From assembly GCA_001184405.1 (NCBI GenBank), contig LFMX01000025.1:1-62602 (forward strand): a DNA stretch of 62,602 nucleotides, in the 5' to 3' direction. A program made the position numbers and the translations under genes. Shown here piece by piece: positions 21,106-31,617 of this stretch (positions are counted from its first letter, which is position 1; each line of letters opens with the position of its first letter). The stretch is from Candidatus Burkholderia humilis (GTDB taxonomy: Bacteria > Pseudomonadota > Gammaproteobacteria > Burkholderiales > Burkholderiaceae). Under the pieces are notes generated by a model, which did no database searches, had not been told where the DNA came from, and saw only the letters and a list, made by a program, of their open reading frames with translations.

Positions 21106-21125
21106 GCTCTGTCCGATGACAGAGC
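21106..21125 (+). other. 8-bp perfect hairpin in the cmk-rpsA spacer
   Basis: GCTCTGTC (21106-21113) pairs with GACAGAGC (21118-21125) around CGAT. No T-run follows, so it is not a standard terminator. It sits about 90 nt upstream of rpsA and could be part of the rpsA leader; S1 is known to control its own mRNA in E. coli. A role here is only inferred. Confidence 0.3.
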
Positions 21126-21213
21126 GTGTGTTAAACCACTCAACCCCGTATGGCCTGCCGCGCTCTTGGTCCAATTCCGGACCGCTGCGTTAGACCGTGC
21201 AAATACAGATTTT

Positions 21214-22926
21214 ATGTCCGACCTGCAAACCTCCAACCCGAATACTGAATCCTTTGCGGCCCTGTTCGAAGAGTCGCTGACCAAGCAAGACATGCGCGCC
21301 GGCGAAGTGATCTCCGCCGAAGTCGTGCGTGTCGACCACAACTTCGTGGTCGTCAACGCTGGTCTCAAGTCCGAAGCCTACATTCCGCTCGAAGAATTCC
21401 TGAACGACGCGGGCGAGGTTGAAGTGCAGGCGGGCGACTTCGTTTCCGTCGCGATCGACGCGCTGGAAAACGGCTATGGCGACACCATCCTGTCGCGCGA
21501 CAAGGCGAAGCGCCTCGCTTCGTGGCTGTCGCTGGAAAAGGCGCTGGACAACAACGAACTCGTGACCGGCACGATCACCGGCAAGGTCAAGGGCGGCATG
21601 ACCGTGATGGTCAATGGCATCCGCGCGTTCCTGCCGGGTTCGCTCGTCGACACGCGTCCGGTCAAGGACACGACGCCGTACGAAAGCAAGACGCTCGAAT
21701 TCCGCGTCATCAAGCTGGATCGTAAGCGTAACAACGTGGTGCTGTCACGCCGCGCTGTGATCGAAGCGACCCAAGGCGAAGAGCGCGCAAAGCTGCTCGA
21801 AACGCTGAAGGAAGGCGCGATCGTCGAAGGCGTGGTCAAGAACATCACCGACTACGGCGCGTTCGTGGACCTCGGCGGCATCGACGGCCTGCTGCACATC
21901 ACCGACATCGCATGGCGGCGCGTGCGTCACCCGTCGGAAGTGCTGTCGGTCGGCCAGGAAGTCACCGCCAAGATCCTCAAGTTCGACCAGGAAAAGAACC
22001 GCGTTTCGCTCGGCATCAAGCAACTGGGCGACGATCCGTGGGAAGGCATCTCGTGCCGTTACCCGTCGGGCACGCGCCTGTTCGGTAAGGTCACGAACAT
22101 CACCGACTACGGCGCATTCGTCGAAGTGGAATCGGGCATTGAAGGTCTCGTCCACGTGTCGGAAATGGACTGGACGAACAAGAACGTTGCACCGTCGAAG
22201 GTTGTGCAACTGGGCGACGAAGTCGAAGTCATGGTTCTCGAAATCAACGAAGACCGCCGCCGTATCTCGCTCGGCATGAAGCAGTGCAAGCCGAATCCGT
22301 GGGATGACTTCAGCCGCAACTTCAAGAAGGGCGACAAGATCAGCGGCGCCATCAAGTCGATCACCGACTTCGGCGTGTTCATCGGTCTGCCTGGCGGCAT
22401 CGACGGTCTGGTTCACCTGTCGGATCTGTCGTGGTCGGAAACCGGCGAAGAAGCTGTCTGCAAGTACAAGAAGGGCGACGAAGTCGAAGCCGTAGTTCTG
22501 GGCATCGACGTCGAGAAGGAACGCATTTCGCTCGGCATCAAGCAGCTCGAAGGCGGTCCGTTCAGCAACTTCGTGGCGATCAACGACAAGGGCACGATCG
22601 TCGATGGTGTCGTGAAGTCGGTCGATCCGAAGGGTGCGGTCGTTACGTTGTCCGGCGAAGTCGAAGGCTATCTGCGTGCTTCGGAAATCGCACAAGACCG
22701 CGTGGAAGATGCGCGCAACGTGCTGAAGGAAGGCGACAAGGTCAACGCGATGATCATCAACATCGATCGCAAGTCGCGTGGTATCAACCTGTCGATCAAG
22801 GCGAAGGATTCGGCCGAACAGCAGGAAGCCATGCGCAGCCTGCAGGGCGATTCGAACGCCGCCGCGACCGGCACGACCAACCTCGGCGCGCTGCTCAAGG
22901 CCAAGCTCGACGGCCAGAACAGCTAA
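21214..22926 (+). CDS. rpsA: 30S ribosomal protein S1
   Basis: Intact 570-residue protein built of six S1/OB-fold repeats that bring mRNA to the 30S subunit. Repeat cores are easily seen: [60 protein letters not shown] and [20 protein letters not shown]. The start [20 protein letters not shown] is the expected one; the frame is open 39 codons further upstream but that stretch is leader sequence. The linkage cmk-rpsA-ihfB is conserved. No lesion. Confidence 0.97.
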   Translation: MSDLQTSNPNTESFAALFEESLTKQDMRAGEVISAEVVRVDHNFVVVNAGLKSEAYIPLEEFLNDAGEVEVQAGDFVSVAIDALENGYGDTILSRDKAKRLASWLSLEKALDNNELVTGTITGKVKGGMTVMVNGIRAFLPGSLVDTRPVKDTTPYESKTLEFRVIKLDRKRNNVVLSRRAVIEATQGEERAKLLETLKEGAIVEGVVKNITDYGAFVDLGGIDGLLHITDIAWRRVRHPSEVLSVGQEVTAKILKFDQEKNRVSLGIKQLGDDPWEGISCRYPSGTRLFGKVTNITDYGAFVEVESGIEGLVHVSEMDWTNKNVAPSKVVQLGDEVEVMVLEINEDRRRISLGMKQCKPNPWDDFSRNFKKGDKISGAIKSITDFGVFIGLPGGIDGLVHLSDLSWSETGEEAVCKYKKGDEVEAVVLGIDVEKERISLGIKQLEGGPFSNFVAINDKGTIVDGVVKSVDPKGAVVTLSGEVEGYLRASEIAQDRVEDARNVLKEGDKVNAMIINIDRKSRGINLSIKAKDSAEQQEAMRSLQGDSNAAATGTTNLGALLKAKLDGQNS

Positions 22927-22948
22927 GCCTTAAAGGCACTGCTGTAGA

Positions 22949-23242
22949 ATGACCAAAAGTGAATTGGTCGCCCAGTTGGCGTCGCGATTTCCGCAACTTG
23001 TTCTCAAAGATGCGGATTTCGCGGTGAAGACGATGCTCGATGCGATGTCGGAGGCTCTGGCCAACGGTCATCGTATCGAGATTCGCGGCTTCGGCAGCTT
23101 TGGGCTCAACCGTCGTCCGTCGCGCGTGGGGCGCAATCCCAAGTCGGGTGAGAAAGTGCTGGTGCCGGAGAAATTCGTGCCGCACTTCAAGCCGGGCAAG
23201 GAATTGCGTGAACGTGTGGATGGCCGCGCGGACGATCTCTGA
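22949..23242 (+). CDS. ihfB: Integration host factor subunit beta
   Basis: Intact 97-residue DNA-bending protein that pairs with IHF-alpha. The start [17 protein letters not shown], the core [20 protein letters not shown] and the arm [20 protein letters not shown] are typical. It lies 22 nt after rpsA and is followed by a strong palindromic terminator that ends this long operon. IHF is commonly needed for sigma-54 promoters; a sigma-54 activator in this window is broken. Confidence 0.95.
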   Translation: MTKSELVAQLASRFPQLVLKDADFAVKTMLDAMSEALANGHRIEIRGFGSFGLNRRPSRVGRNPKSGEKVLVPEKFVPHFKPGKELRERVDGRADDL

Positions 23243-23300
23243 TCGGCGCGCATCCTGACTGAAGATTTTTTCAGTTCGCAGCGTCCGGCCACGAGGCAAT

Positions 23301-23340
23301 CGAATAAAAAAAGCACCCTTCGGGGTGCTTTTTTTATTCG
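23301..23340. terminator. Perfect bidirectional terminator with UUCG loop after ihfB
   Basis: CGAATAAAAAAAGCACCC (23301-23318), loop TTCG, then the exact complement (23323-23340). The A-run and T-run make it a terminator in both directions. The 18-bp stem is perfect. Confidence 0.92.
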
Positions 23341-23569
23341 TGCACGGACTTCTTTCTGTGCGCTTATGGTGCATTAGGCGTGCGTTCTGCTTGCAGATTG
23401 CCGGATAAGTGCGAAATAAATCGGACAATTCGGCCAAGGATTGCGTGCGAGTGTGCCCGCGCAAACGCATCAATTACAATACCTGTCACTTTGACCTGAG
23501 CGAGCAGTGCGAAGCGCCGGCCGCCAAAGGCTCGCCGTCGAACGCGACCGCTCTTGAAAGAGACCCTAC

Positions 23570-23863
23570 ATGAAATTCATCGTCTGGCTGATCCGCGTTC
23601 TGGTGTTCGTGCTGTTGCTCGTGCTGGCGCTTGCCAACACGCAGCCGGCTACGCTGAACTTTCTCGCAGGCTACGCCTGGACGGCGCCGCTGATTCTGAT
23701 CGGGCTGGCCTTCTTTGTCGTGGGGCTGCTGGCGGGGCTCGTGTCGGCGGTGCCGAACACGGTGCGGCTGCGCATGGAGAACGGGCGGCTGAAGCGCGAA
23801 CTGCGCGTCGCGCGCGAGCAGCCGGTCGTGAAGGAAGAGCCGTCGATGCCGCCGCTCATCTAA
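23570..23863 (+). CDS. lapA: LapA-domain inner-membrane protein
   Basis: Intact 97-residue protein with two transmembrane helices (FIVWLIRVLVFVLLLVLALA and LILIGLAFFVVGLLAGLVSA). A cytoplasmic basic coiled segment (RLRMENGRLKRELRVARE) follows, as in the LapA (DUF1049) family. LapA works with LapB in control of lipopolysaccharide synthesis through FtsH-mediated turnover of LpxC. It lies just upstream of lapB. The 327 nt between ihfB and lapA hold the terminator and no other gene. Confidence 0.9.
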   Translation: MKFIVWLIRVLVFVLLLVLALANTQPATLNFLAGYAWTAPLILIGLAFFVVGLLAGLVSAVPNTVRLRMENGRLKRELRVAREQPVVKEEPSMPPLI

Positions 23864-23918
23864 ACGCAAGCGTGCCGCGTCATGGCTGGCACATCATCAA
23901 TCATCTTCGACAAATCGC

Positions 23919-25094
23919 ATGGATCTAGACTTCTGGTGGCTGCTCGTCATTCCCGTCGCCTTCGCATTGGGCTGGATGGCGTCGCGCTATGACCTGAAAA
24001 CGCTGCTATCGGAGAATGCGAATCTGCCGCGCTCGTACTTTCGCGGCCTGAATTTTCTGCTGAACGAACAGCACGACAAGGCGATCGACGCGTTCATCGA
24101 GGTCGCCAAGCTGGACCCGGAAACCATCGAACTGCATTTCGCGCTCGGCAATCTGTTTCGCCGGCGCGGGGAAACGGATCGCGCGATCCGTGTGCATCAG
24201 AACTTGTTGAGCCGTGCGGATTTGCCGGTCGCCGAACGCGACCACGCGCTCTATGAACTAGGTCAGGACTTTTTGAAAGCGGGCCTGCTGGATCGCGCGG
24301 AAGAGACGTTCCGTTCGCTCGAAGCGGGCGAGTATTCGCTCGGCGCGCAGCGCGCGTTGCTGACCATTTACGAAATCGAAAAAGACTGGCCGAAGTCGAT
24401 TACGACGGCCGAGCGCATCGAAAAAATGGGCGCGCCGTCGCTGCATATGGAAATTGCGCATTTCCACTGCGAACTGGCGCAGGAAGCCTTGCAGCGCAAG
24501 AATCCGGAAGGGGCGCGTGCGGAACTGAAGCTCGCGCTGGCATCGAATCCGGATAATGTGCGTGCGACCATTCTCGCGGGCGATGTCGAAGCCGCCACCG
24601 GCAATGTCGAAGGCGCGATCGCCAGCTGGAAGCGCGTGGAAGCGCAGAACGAGGCGTACTTGCCGCTCGTCGCCGAAAAGCTGATGAAGGCGTACAGCGC
24701 GCTCGGGCGCAAGGAAGAGGGCGTCGCGTTGCTGACGGATTACGCGACGCGCTATCCGTCGAACGATCTGCTCGATGTCGCGTACAAGCACGTGCAAGAG
24801 TTGCGCGGTCTCGACGCGGCGCACGAACTGGCGCGTAAGCAGATGCAAAGCGCGCCGAACCTCGCAGGCATGACGCGCCTGCTCGAGACGCAAGAAGCAA
24901 CGGCCGAGGAGCCGCGTCGCGGCGAACTAGAGCTGATGCACAATCTCGTCAAACAGCGCACCAAGAATCTGCCGCGGTACACGTGTCAAACCTGCGGATT
25001 CCGGGCGCGTCTATTCTATTGGCAATGTCCTGGCTGCAGCGGCTGGGAAACGTATACGCCACGCCGAGTCGAACCGATCACGAGTTCGACCTGA
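23919..25094 (+). CDS. lapB: Lipopolysaccharide assembly protein B (TPR and zinc-ribbon protein)
   Basis: Intact 391-residue protein. One N-terminal membrane helix (WWLLVIPVAFALGWMASRYD) is followed by a series of TPR helices from about residue 35 to 340. A C-terminal rubredoxin-like metal site has C356/C359 (YTCQTCGF) and C370/C373 (WQCPGCSGW). LapB (YciM) promotes FtsH degradation of LpxC and coordinates lipid A with LPS transport. It follows lapA by 55 nt. Lengths and motifs match E. coli LapB. Confidence 0.93.
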   Translation: MDLDFWWLLVIPVAFALGWMASRYDLKTLLSENANLPRSYFRGLNFLLNEQHDKAIDAFIEVAKLDPETIELHFALGNLFRRRGETDRAIRVHQNLLSRADLPVAERDHALYELGQDFLKAGLLDRAEETFRSLEAGEYSLGAQRALLTIYEIEKDWPKSITTAERIEKMGAPSLHMEIAHFHCELAQEALQRKNPEGARAELKLALASNPDNVRATILAGDVEAATGNVEGAIASWKRVEAQNEAYLPLVAEKLMKAYSALGRKEEGVALLTDYATRYPSNDLLDVAYKHVQELRGLDAAHELARKQMQSAPNLAGMTRLLETQEATAEEPRRGELELMHNLVKQRTKNLPRYTCQTCGFRARLFYWQCPGCSGWETYTPRRVEPITSST

Positions 25095-25183
25095 AAAATC
25101 AGGGGCAGGAGAGAGACACCCGCGCGGCGCTCACTCGAAGCGCCGCCCTCGCCACCAGTATTTGAGCAACCATCGGAAACGGT

Positions 25184-26590
25184 ATGAAAATCACTATCGT
25201 CGGAACGGGTTACGTCGGTCTTGTGACGGGCGCATGTCTTGCGGAAATCGGAAATGACGTGTTTTGCGTCGATGTCGATCCGCGGAAGATCGAAATTCTC
25301 AACAATGGCGGCGTTCCGATTCACGAACCCGGCCTGCAAGAAATGCTCGCGCGCACGCGCGCGGCCGACCGCATTCAGTTTTCCACGGACGTGAAGGCCA
25401 GTGTTGAACATGGCGACATTCAGTTCATCGCGGTCGGCACGCCGCCGGATGAAGACGGTTCTGCCGACCTGCAGTACGTGCTCGCGGCGGCCCGCAATAT
25501 CGGCAAATACGCGAATGGCTTCAAGGTCATCGTCGATAAATCGACGGTTCCGGTCGGCACGGCCGTGCAGGTGAAGAACGCCGTCGAGGAAGAACTACTG
25601 CGCACGCGCGGTCTCGATACCTCCGGCAAGCACGGTTTTTCGGTCGTCTCGAATCCAGAATTCCTGAAGGAAGGCGCGGCGGTGGACGATTTCATGCGTC
25701 CGGACCGCATCGTGATCGGTATCGATGATGACGAGCCGGGCAATCGCGCGCGCGAAATGATCAAGCGTCTCTACACGCCGTTCAACCGCAATCACGAACG
25801 CACGCTGTACATGGATGTGTGTTCCGCCGAATTCACGAAGTACGCCGCGAACGCCATGCTGGCCACGCGTATCTCGTTCATGAACGATCTGTCGAATCTG
25901 GCGGATACGGTTGGCGCGGATATCGAATCCGTGCGTCGCGGGATTGGCTCGGACCCGCGAATCGGGTATCACTTCCTGTATGCGGGCTGCGGTTACGGCG
26001 GTTCGTGCTTCCCGAAGGACGTGCAGGCGCTCGTGCAGACGGCGCGCGAAAACGGACATCGGCTGCGCATTCTGGAAGCGGTCGAGGACGTGAATCAGGA
26101 TCAGAAGGAAGTGCTCGTCAACAAGATTGTCAAGCGCATGGGCGACGACCTGACCGGCAAGACCTTCGCCATGTGGGGTCTCGCGTTCAAGCCGCAGACC
26201 GACGACATGCGCGAGGCGTCGAGCCGTCGTATCGCGGCGCAGTTGCTTGCGCGCGGCGCGAGCGTGCGCGCGTATGATCCGGTCGCCATGCACGAAGCCG
26301 AGCGTGTGTTTGCGCTCGACCTCGCGGATCGACCGGAAGACATGAAGCGCCTGCATCTCGTGGGCACGCAGCACGAAGCGTTACGCGGCGCGGATGCGCT
26401 GATCATCGTGACGGAATGGAAGGAGTTCAAGAGCCCGGACTTCGGGTACTTGAAGGGCGAGTTGAAGGTGCCGGTGATCTTCGACGGTCGCAATCTGTAT
26501 GAACCGGAGGCGATGTCCGAGATGGGCATCGACTATTACGCAATAGGACGTCCCCATGTCGAACACGCCAGCAGCGGCAACCACAACTAA
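25184..26590 (+). CDS. ugd: UDP-glucose 6-dehydrogenase
   Basis: Intact 468-residue NAD-dependent enzyme that oxidises UDP-glucose to UDP-glucuronate, the precursor for L-Ara4N on lipid A and for polysaccharides. Rossmann motif [20 protein letters not shown]; catalytic Cys is C275 in [12 protein letters not shown]; the C-terminal UDP-binding region includes [14 protein letters not shown]. The 3' end overlaps the start of hldA by 35 nt, so the two are translationally coupled. L-Ara4N is known to be essential in Burkholderia, which fits its preservation. Confidence 0.94.
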   Translation: MKITIVGTGYVGLVTGACLAEIGNDVFCVDVDPRKIEILNNGGVPIHEPGLQEMLARTRAADRIQFSTDVKASVEHGDIQFIAVGTPPDEDGSADLQYVLAAARNIGKYANGFKVIVDKSTVPVGTAVQVKNAVEEELLRTRGLDTSGKHGFSVVSNPEFLKEGAAVDDFMRPDRIVIGIDDDEPGNRAREMIKRLYTPFNRNHERTLYMDVCSAEFTKYAANAMLATRISFMNDLSNLADTVGADIESVRRGIGSDPRIGYHFLYAGCGYGGSCFPKDVQALVQTARENGHRLRILEAVEDVNQDQKEVLVNKIVKRMGDDLTGKTFAMWGLAFKPQTDDMREASSRRIAAQLLARGASVRAYDPVAMHEAERVFALDLADRPEDMKRLHLVGTQHEALRGADALIIVTEWKEFKSPDFGYLKGELKVPVIFDGRNLYEPEAMSEMGIDYYAIGRPHVEHASSGNHN

Positions 26591-27533
26591 CCAGGCCGAC
26601 ATTCCCGTCGTACCGCTCGCGCGCATTGCCGCCGCGCGCGTGCTCGTGGTCGGCGATGTCATGCTCGACCGCTACTGGTTCGGCGATGTGAACCGCATCT
26701 CGCCCGAAGCGCCCGTGCCCGTCGTGCGCGTCACGAAGAAGGAGGACCGCCTCGGCGGCGCGGCGAACGTCGCGCGCAACGCGGCGGCGCTCGGCGCACA
26801 GGCGGGCCTGCTGTGCGTGGTCGGGCACGACGAGCCGGGCGAGTGTATCGTCGAGTTGTTGGGGGAAAGCAAGGTGGCGGGGCATCTGGAGCGCGATCCG
26901 GACTTGCCCACGACCATCAAGCTGCGCGTACTGTCCATGCAGCAGCAGTTGTTGCGAGTCGATTTCGAGAACACGCCGAATCACGAAGTGCTGCGCGCGT
27001 GTCTCGAACGTTTCGCGGAACTGCTGCCCAGGCACGACGTCGTTCTATTGTCGGACTACGCGAAGGGCGGCCTCACGCACGTCACGCAGATGATCAGCGA
27101 GGCGAAGCGTGCGGGCAAGCCCGTGCTGGTGGATCCGAAGGGCGACGACTGGGAGCGTTATCGCGGCGCGACGCTCACCACGCCGAACCAGGCGGAGCTG
27201 CGCGAAGTGGTCGGCCAGTGGAAGTCCGAAGACGACCTGCACGAGCGTGTGAAAAAGCTGCGCGAGGAGCTCGACTTCAGCGCGCTCTTGCTTACGCGTT
27301 CGGAAGAGGGCATGACGCTCTTTACGGACAGCCAGGTGGTCCACACATTGGCCGAAGCGCGTGAAGTGTATGATGTCTCGGGTGCGGGCGACACCGTCAT
27401 CGCGACCGTCGCGACCATGCTGGGCGCGGGTGTGCCGCTCGTCGATTCGATCGTCTACGCGAACCGCGCGGCGGGTATCGTCGTCGGCAAGCTGGGCACG
27501 GCGACCGTCGACTACAACGAACTTTTCGCCTGA
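26556..27533 (+). CDS. hldA: D-glycero-beta-D-manno-heptose-7-phosphate kinase
   Basis: Intact 325-residue PfkB-family sugar kinase in ADP-heptose synthesis for the LPS inner core. The start region carries [20 protein letters not shown], then [18 protein letters not shown], and the C-terminal PfkB signature is [16 protein letters not shown]. Only the kinase half is present, so it is the HldA form (often annotated rfaE1) and the adenylyltransferase (hldC/rfaE2) must be elsewhere. It overlaps ugd and lies 10 nt before hldD. Confidence 0.9.
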   Translation: MSNTPAAATTTNQADIPVVPLARIAAARVLVVGDVMLDRYWFGDVNRISPEAPVPVVRVTKKEDRLGGAANVARNAAALGAQAGLLCVVGHDEPGECIVELLGESKVAGHLERDPDLPTTIKLRVLSMQQQLLRVDFENTPNHEVLRACLERFAELLPRHDVVLLSDYAKGGLTHVTQMISEAKRAGKPVLVDPKGDDWERYRGATLTTPNQAELREVVGQWKSEDDLHERVKKLREELDFSALLLTRSEEGMTLFTDSQVVHTLAEAREVYDVSGAGDTVIATVATMLGAGVPLVDSIVYANRAAGIVVGKLGTATVDYNELFA

Positions 27534-27543
27534 TCTTATCTAC

Positions 27544-28536
27544 ATGACCATGATCGTCACTGGCGCGGCCGGGTTTATCGGCAGCAATATCGTCAAGGCG
27601 CTCAACGAGCGCGGCGAAAAACGCGTGATTGCGGTCGATAACCTCACGCGCGCGGACAAGTTCAAGAATCTCGTCGATTGCGATATCGACGATTACCTCG
27701 ACAAAAGCGAATTCGTCGAGCGCTTCAGGCGCGGTGATTTCGGCACGGTGCGCGCGGTGTTCCATGAAGGCGCCTGTTCGGACACGATGGAAACCGACGG
27801 CCGCTACATGATGGACAACAACTTCCGCTATAGCCGGGACGTGATGGACATCTGTCTCGCGCAGGGCGCGCAGTTTCTGTATGCGTCGTCGGCGGCGACG
27901 TATGGCGGATCGAGCCGCTTCGTTGAGGAACGGGAGTTCGAGAAGCCGCTGAACGTCTACGGCTACTCGAAGCTGCTGTTCGATCAGATCGTGCGGCAGA
28001 CGCTGCCGAAAGCAAAGAGCCAGATTGCCGGTTTTCGCTATTTCAACGTCTACGGTCCGCGCGAAACGCACAAGGCGCGGATGGCGTCGGTCGCGTTCCA
28101 CAACTTCAACCAGTTCCGCGCGGAAGGCAAGGTCAAGCTGTTCGGCGAATACAACGGTTATCCGGCGGGCGAGCAGACGCGCGATTTCATCTCCGTCGAA
28201 GACGTGGTGAAGGTCAATCTGTTCTTCTTTGACCATCCGGCCAAGTCGGGGATTTTCAATCTCGGAACGGGGCGCGCGCAGCCGTTCAACGACATCGCTT
28301 CGACCGTCGTAAACACGCTGCGCAAGATGAACGGCGAGGCGGCGTTGTCGCTCGCGGAGCTCGTGCAGCGCGGGTTCATCGAGTACATTCCGTTTCCGGA
28401 TGCGCTGCGCGGCAAGTACCAATGCTTCACGCAGGCGGACCAGTCGAAGCTGCGTTCCGCCGGTTACAATGCGCCGTTTCTGACGGTTCAGGAAGGCGTC
28501 GAGTGCTACGTAAATTGGCTGAATGGCCAACTATAA
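27544..28536 (+). CDS. hldD: ADP-L-glycero-D-manno-heptose 6-epimerase
   Basis: Intact 330-residue short-chain dehydrogenase-type epimerase (also rfaD/gmhD) that gives the final heptose donor for LPS core. NADP-binding motif [10 protein letters not shown] begins at residue 6. The family insertion [20 protein letters not shown] and the catalytic Tyr-Lys pair in [12 protein letters not shown] are present. The ATG at 27544 gives [13 protein letters not shown]; an earlier in-frame start would run into hldA. Part of the ugd-hldA-hldD unit. Confidence 0.94.
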   Translation: MTMIVTGAAGFIGSNIVKALNERGEKRVIAVDNLTRADKFKNLVDCDIDDYLDKSEFVERFRRGDFGTVRAVFHEGACSDTMETDGRYMMDNNFRYSRDVMDICLAQGAQFLYASSAATYGGSSRFVEEREFEKPLNVYGYSKLLFDQIVRQTLPKAKSQIAGFRYFNVYGPRETHKARMASVAFHNFNQFRAEGKVKLFGEYNGYPAGEQTRDFISVEDVVKVNLFFFDHPAKSGIFNLGTGRAQPFNDIASTVVNTLRKMNGEAALSLAELVQRGFIEYIPFPDALRGKYQCFTQADQSKLRSAGYNAPFLTVQEGVECYVNWLNGQL

Positions 28537-28611
28537 ACGTTTCTGAAGCGTCTCTACACTGGGTCTCGCGGTCGGCGCTGTTGCCGGCCGGTTCTTCACG
28601 GAGACTCAGGA

Positions 28612-28965
28612 ATGTTCAAGCAAGTTTTCTCAAACATCGTCGCGCTCGCGCTGACCTTTTCCATCGGTTCGGCGCTCGCGGCGGTCGACGTCAATACGGC
28701 CAACTCGGATGCGCTGCGCGGTATCAAGGGCATCGGTCCGGCCAAGGCGAAAGCCATCCTCGATGAACGGCAGGCGCACGGTCCCTTCAAGGACTCGGCG
28801 GATCTCGGCGCGCGCGTGAAAGGCATGGGCGACAAGACCGTGCAGCGTCTGGAAGCGGAAGGGCTGACGGTCGGCGGCGCGAAAACGGCGGCCGCGGCCG
28901 GCGGTGTGACCGCGACGCAGGTTTCCACGTCGTCCTCGGCGAAACCGGTCGTGGTGAAGAAATAA
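28612..28965 (+). CDS. ComEA-family helix-hairpin-helix DNA-binding protein
   Basis: Intact 117-residue exported protein. Signal peptide MFKQVFSNIVALALTFSIGS ends near ALA-AVDV; it is followed by one helix-hairpin-helix unit with VDVNTANSDALRGIKGIGPA and KAKAILDERQAHGPFKDSAD. The tail is Ala/Ser-rich. ComEA proteins bind incoming DNA in the periplasm during natural transformation, but short stand-alone forms are common in Burkholderia and need not mean competence. Confidence 0.88.
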   Translation: MFKQVFSNIVALALTFSIGSALAAVDVNTANSDALRGIKGIGPAKAKAILDERQAHGPFKDSADLGARVKGMGDKTVQRLEAEGLTVGGAKTAAAAGGVTATQVSTSSSAKPVVVKK

Positions 28966-29240
28966 CGATCCCGCGTGTCCGGCCGAATCTCGGCGGCCGT
29001 ACACATTGCACGTTGTCTTCAGGTTTTCGGCTCCTTCAGCCTACGGATGTCTTGGGCTCCCGCAGCGTCTCGCGTTGCGGGTTTTTTGCGTGGAAGCGCG
29101 CCCGTTCGCAGCCGTTCGCGGCCCGCAATCCATTTTCGCAAAAGGGATGCAACGGCATCGAAAGGACCGCTGGGCTACAATCGATGGATCTCCATATCAA
29201 TATTCCCACGATCAGCCGGGACTCGAATCCCGTTCCGCTT

Positions 29241-30143
29241 ATGGCTTACATGACTATCGAAGACACGATCGGGAATACGCCGCTCGTGCAACTCGTCCGC
29301 GTCGTGGACGATGAAATCCGCAGCCGCAACAACGTCGTTCTCGGCAAGCTGGAAGGCAATAATCCGGCGGGTTCGGTGAAGGATCGCCCGGCCTTTTCGA
29401 TGATCAGGAAAGCTGAAGAGAGCGGCCGTATCAAACCGGGCGATACGCTGATCGAAGCGACGAGCGGCAATATCGGCATTGCACTCGCGATGGCCGCCGC
29501 CGCGCTCGGCTACAAGATGGTGCTGACCATGCCGGAAGATTTGTCGATCGAACGGCGTCAGAGCATGGGCGCGTACGGCGCGGAAATCGTGCTCACGCCG
29601 GTGACGGGCGGCATGGAATACGCGCGCGATCTCGCCGAACAGATGCAGCGCGACGGCAAAGGCATCATCCTCGATCAATTCGCGAATCCGGATAATCCGC
29701 TCGCGCACTACGAAACCACCGGCCCGGAACTTTGGAAGCAGACCGAAGGGCGCATCACGCATTTCGTTTCGTCGATGGGCACGACCGGCACGATCATGGG
29801 TGTGTCGCAGTATTTGAAAGAGCAGGACGAAAAGATCGAGATCATCGGCGCGCAGCCGGAAGAGGGCTCGCGCATTCCGGGCATCCGCAAATGGCCGGAA
29901 GCGTATCTGCCGAAAATTTTCGATCGCTCGCGCATGGATCGCGTCGAGAACGTGAGTCAGGCGGCATCGGAAACGATGGCGCGGCGGCTTGCATCGGTGG
30001 AAGGCATTTTCGCGGGCATTTCGTCGGGCGGCGCGTGCGAGGTGGCGTTGCGCATCGCGCATCAGGTCGAGAACGCGACGATCGTGTTTATCGTGTGCGA
30101 TCGCGGCGACCGGTATCTGTCGACGGGCGTGTTTCCGGCGTGA
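29241..30143 (+). CDS. cysM: Cysteine synthase B (O-acetylserine sulfhydrylase)
   Basis: Intact 300-residue PLP enzyme that makes cysteine from O-acetylserine and sulfide or thiosulfate. The PLP lysine is K47 in NNPAGSVKDRPAFSM, the substrate loop is EATSGNIGIALAMAAAALGY, and the phosphate-binding loop is SSMGTTGTIMGV. The ATG at 29241 (MAYMTIEDTIGNTPL) is the family start; upstream in-frame codons run through spacer. GAQPEEGSRIPGIRKWP fits CysM rather than CysK. Followed by a symmetric terminator shared with mltB. Confidence 0.93.
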   Translation: MAYMTIEDTIGNTPLVQLVRVVDDEIRSRNNVVLGKLEGNNPAGSVKDRPAFSMIRKAEESGRIKPGDTLIEATSGNIGIALAMAAAALGYKMVLTMPEDLSIERRQSMGAYGAEIVLTPVTGGMEYARDLAEQMQRDGKGIILDQFANPDNPLAHYETTGPELWKQTEGRITHFVSSMGTTGTIMGVSQYLKEQDEKIEIIGAQPEEGSRIPGIRKWPEAYLPKIFDRSRMDRVENVSQAASETMARRLASVEGIFAGISSGGACEVALRIAHQVENATIVFIVCDRGDRYLSTGVFPA

Positions 30144-30148
30144 ATGTA

Positions 30149-30174
30149 AAAACCCCGGCGCGCCGGGGTTTTTC
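30149..30174. terminator. Bidirectional terminator between convergent cysM and mltB
   Basis: AAAAACCCCGGCG is followed directly by CGCCGGGGTTTTT, a 26-nt palindrome between the two stops. The A/T runs serve both strands. Confidence 0.85.
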
Positions 30175-30192
30175 TTGTAGACGCGAGACGCG

Positions 30193-31344
30193 TTACTGCG
30201 CGCCCGACATCATCTTCGCCTTCACCGCTTCGCCGAGCTGATACACGGCGAGCGCGTAGAAGAAGCGGCGGTTATAACGCGTGAGCGCGTAGAAGTTCTT
30301 GAGGCCGAGCGTGTATTGCGTCGGCTGACCGGGCGTTGGGAGATCGACGACGGTCAGCGGCGTCGGTGCTTCGGCGGCGAGGTTCAAGCCCGGCTGATCG
30401 AGCAGTATGCCCGCCTTGGTCAACTGCGCGAGCGACCAGTGCGGTTCCGGCGCACCATCGGCGGCGGCCTGCGCGATGCCCTGACTGCCTTCATCGCTCG
30501 CAATACGCCACACGACCGGACGGCCCGGCTCCCAGCCGTTCTGCTTCAGATAGTTCGCGATGTTGCCGATGGCGTCCGCCTGGCTCGTGCGCAAATCGAT
30601 GCGACCGTTGCCATCGAAATCCACCGCATATTGCACGATGCTGCTCGGCAGAAACTGCGGAATGCCAATCGCGCCCGTGTACGAGCCGAGCACGGTGCTC
30701 GGGTCGATCTGCGAATCGCGCGTCCACACGAGCAGGTCTTCGAGATTCTTGCGGAACGTCGCCATGCGTTCGACGCGGTTCGGCGTGTTCGGATAATCGA
30801 ACGTGAGCGTGGTGAGCGCATCCAGCGCGCGGAAGTTGCCCATATAGCGGCCGTAGATCGTCTCCACGCCGATAATCCCGACGATCACCTCCGGCGGCAC
30901 GCCGAACTGCTCGCGCGCGCGCTGCAGCGAGGCCTGATTTGCGCGCCAGAACTTCACGCCCGCGTTGATGCGGATCGGTTCGATGAAACGCGCCTGATAT
31001 GCCTTCCAGTTTTTCGCCGACGGCGTGGGCGACGGCAACACCAGCTTCACCGCCGTCGCGGAATAGCTGACGCGGTTGAACAGGTCGTGCAGTACCTGCG
31101 GATCGAAGTCGTAACGCGCGACCATGTCGTTGATGAATGCATCGACATTCGGGTTGTTCGCATACCGCTGCGGCACGATCTCTTCTTCGAAGTCCTGCCC
31201 TTGCGGCGTCGCGGCTTGCGGCTGCTGCGACTGCGCGAAGGCGCCGTTGCCCGCGAGCACGCCGAGCGTACAGACGAGAGAAGCGAGACAGGCGCGGCGC
31301 AAAGGCTTGAAGGTGTTTCCGAACGGAGCAAACTGAAAAGTCAT
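30193..31344 (-). CDS. mltB: Membrane-bound lytic murein transglycosylase B
   Basis: Intact 383-residue peptidoglycan lytic transglycosylase. A signal sequence (LRRACLASLVCTLGVLAGNG, ending AFA-QS) lacks a convincing lipobox. The catalytic Glu is E161 in IIGVETIYGRYMGNF, followed by the family segments GAIGIPQFLPSSI and DFDGNGRIDL (a putative Ca-binding loop) and the C-terminal RYNRRFFYALAVYQLGEAVK. The ATG at 31344 gives the expected length; the frame remains open upstream for 200 codons but only as antisense of the hydrolase remnant. Confidence 0.92.
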   Translation of the reverse strand: MTFQFAPFGNTFKPLRRACLASLVCTLGVLAGNGAFAQSQQPQAATPQGQDFEEEIVPQRYANNPNVDAFINDMVARYDFDPQVLHDLFNRVSYSATAVKLVLPSPTPSAKNWKAYQARFIEPIRINAGVKFWRANQASLQRAREQFGVPPEVIVGIIGVETIYGRYMGNFRALDALTTLTFDYPNTPNRVERMATFRKNLEDLLVWTRDSQIDPSTVLGSYTGAIGIPQFLPSSIVQYAVDFDGNGRIDLRTSQADAIGNIANYLKQNGWEPGRPVVWRIASDEGSQGIAQAAADGAPEPHWSLAQLTKAGILLDQPGLNLAAEAPTPLTVVDLPTPGQPTQYTLGLKNFYALTRYNRRFFYALAVYQLGEAVKAKMMSGAQ

Positions 31345-31617
31345 AGTGTGCGTGGTTGGGCAGAGAGGTGGTGATGCCGACGGCTGCGAACTGCAACGAA
31401 TCTCGACGAAATGCGCGAACGCGCAACGACGGACAAGCTCGGGCGTCTGAAGCGTCGGGGCAGTATACCCGACGCATTGCGCCCGCATTGCCCGGGCGAG
31501 CGCGCTGGCCGGCCGTTTTGAATGGTGTGGTAACTTAGCGTCAAACGCGCGACAAATCATCGCGTATGACGAAAAAACACGAGACGAGAGCCGACGACAG
31601 CAGCATTGCGAGACATC

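Noticed and set aside
27397..28530. 377-codon minus-strand open frame opposite hldD
   Set aside because: Antisense of a complete HldD; no ribosome-binding site or family motif.
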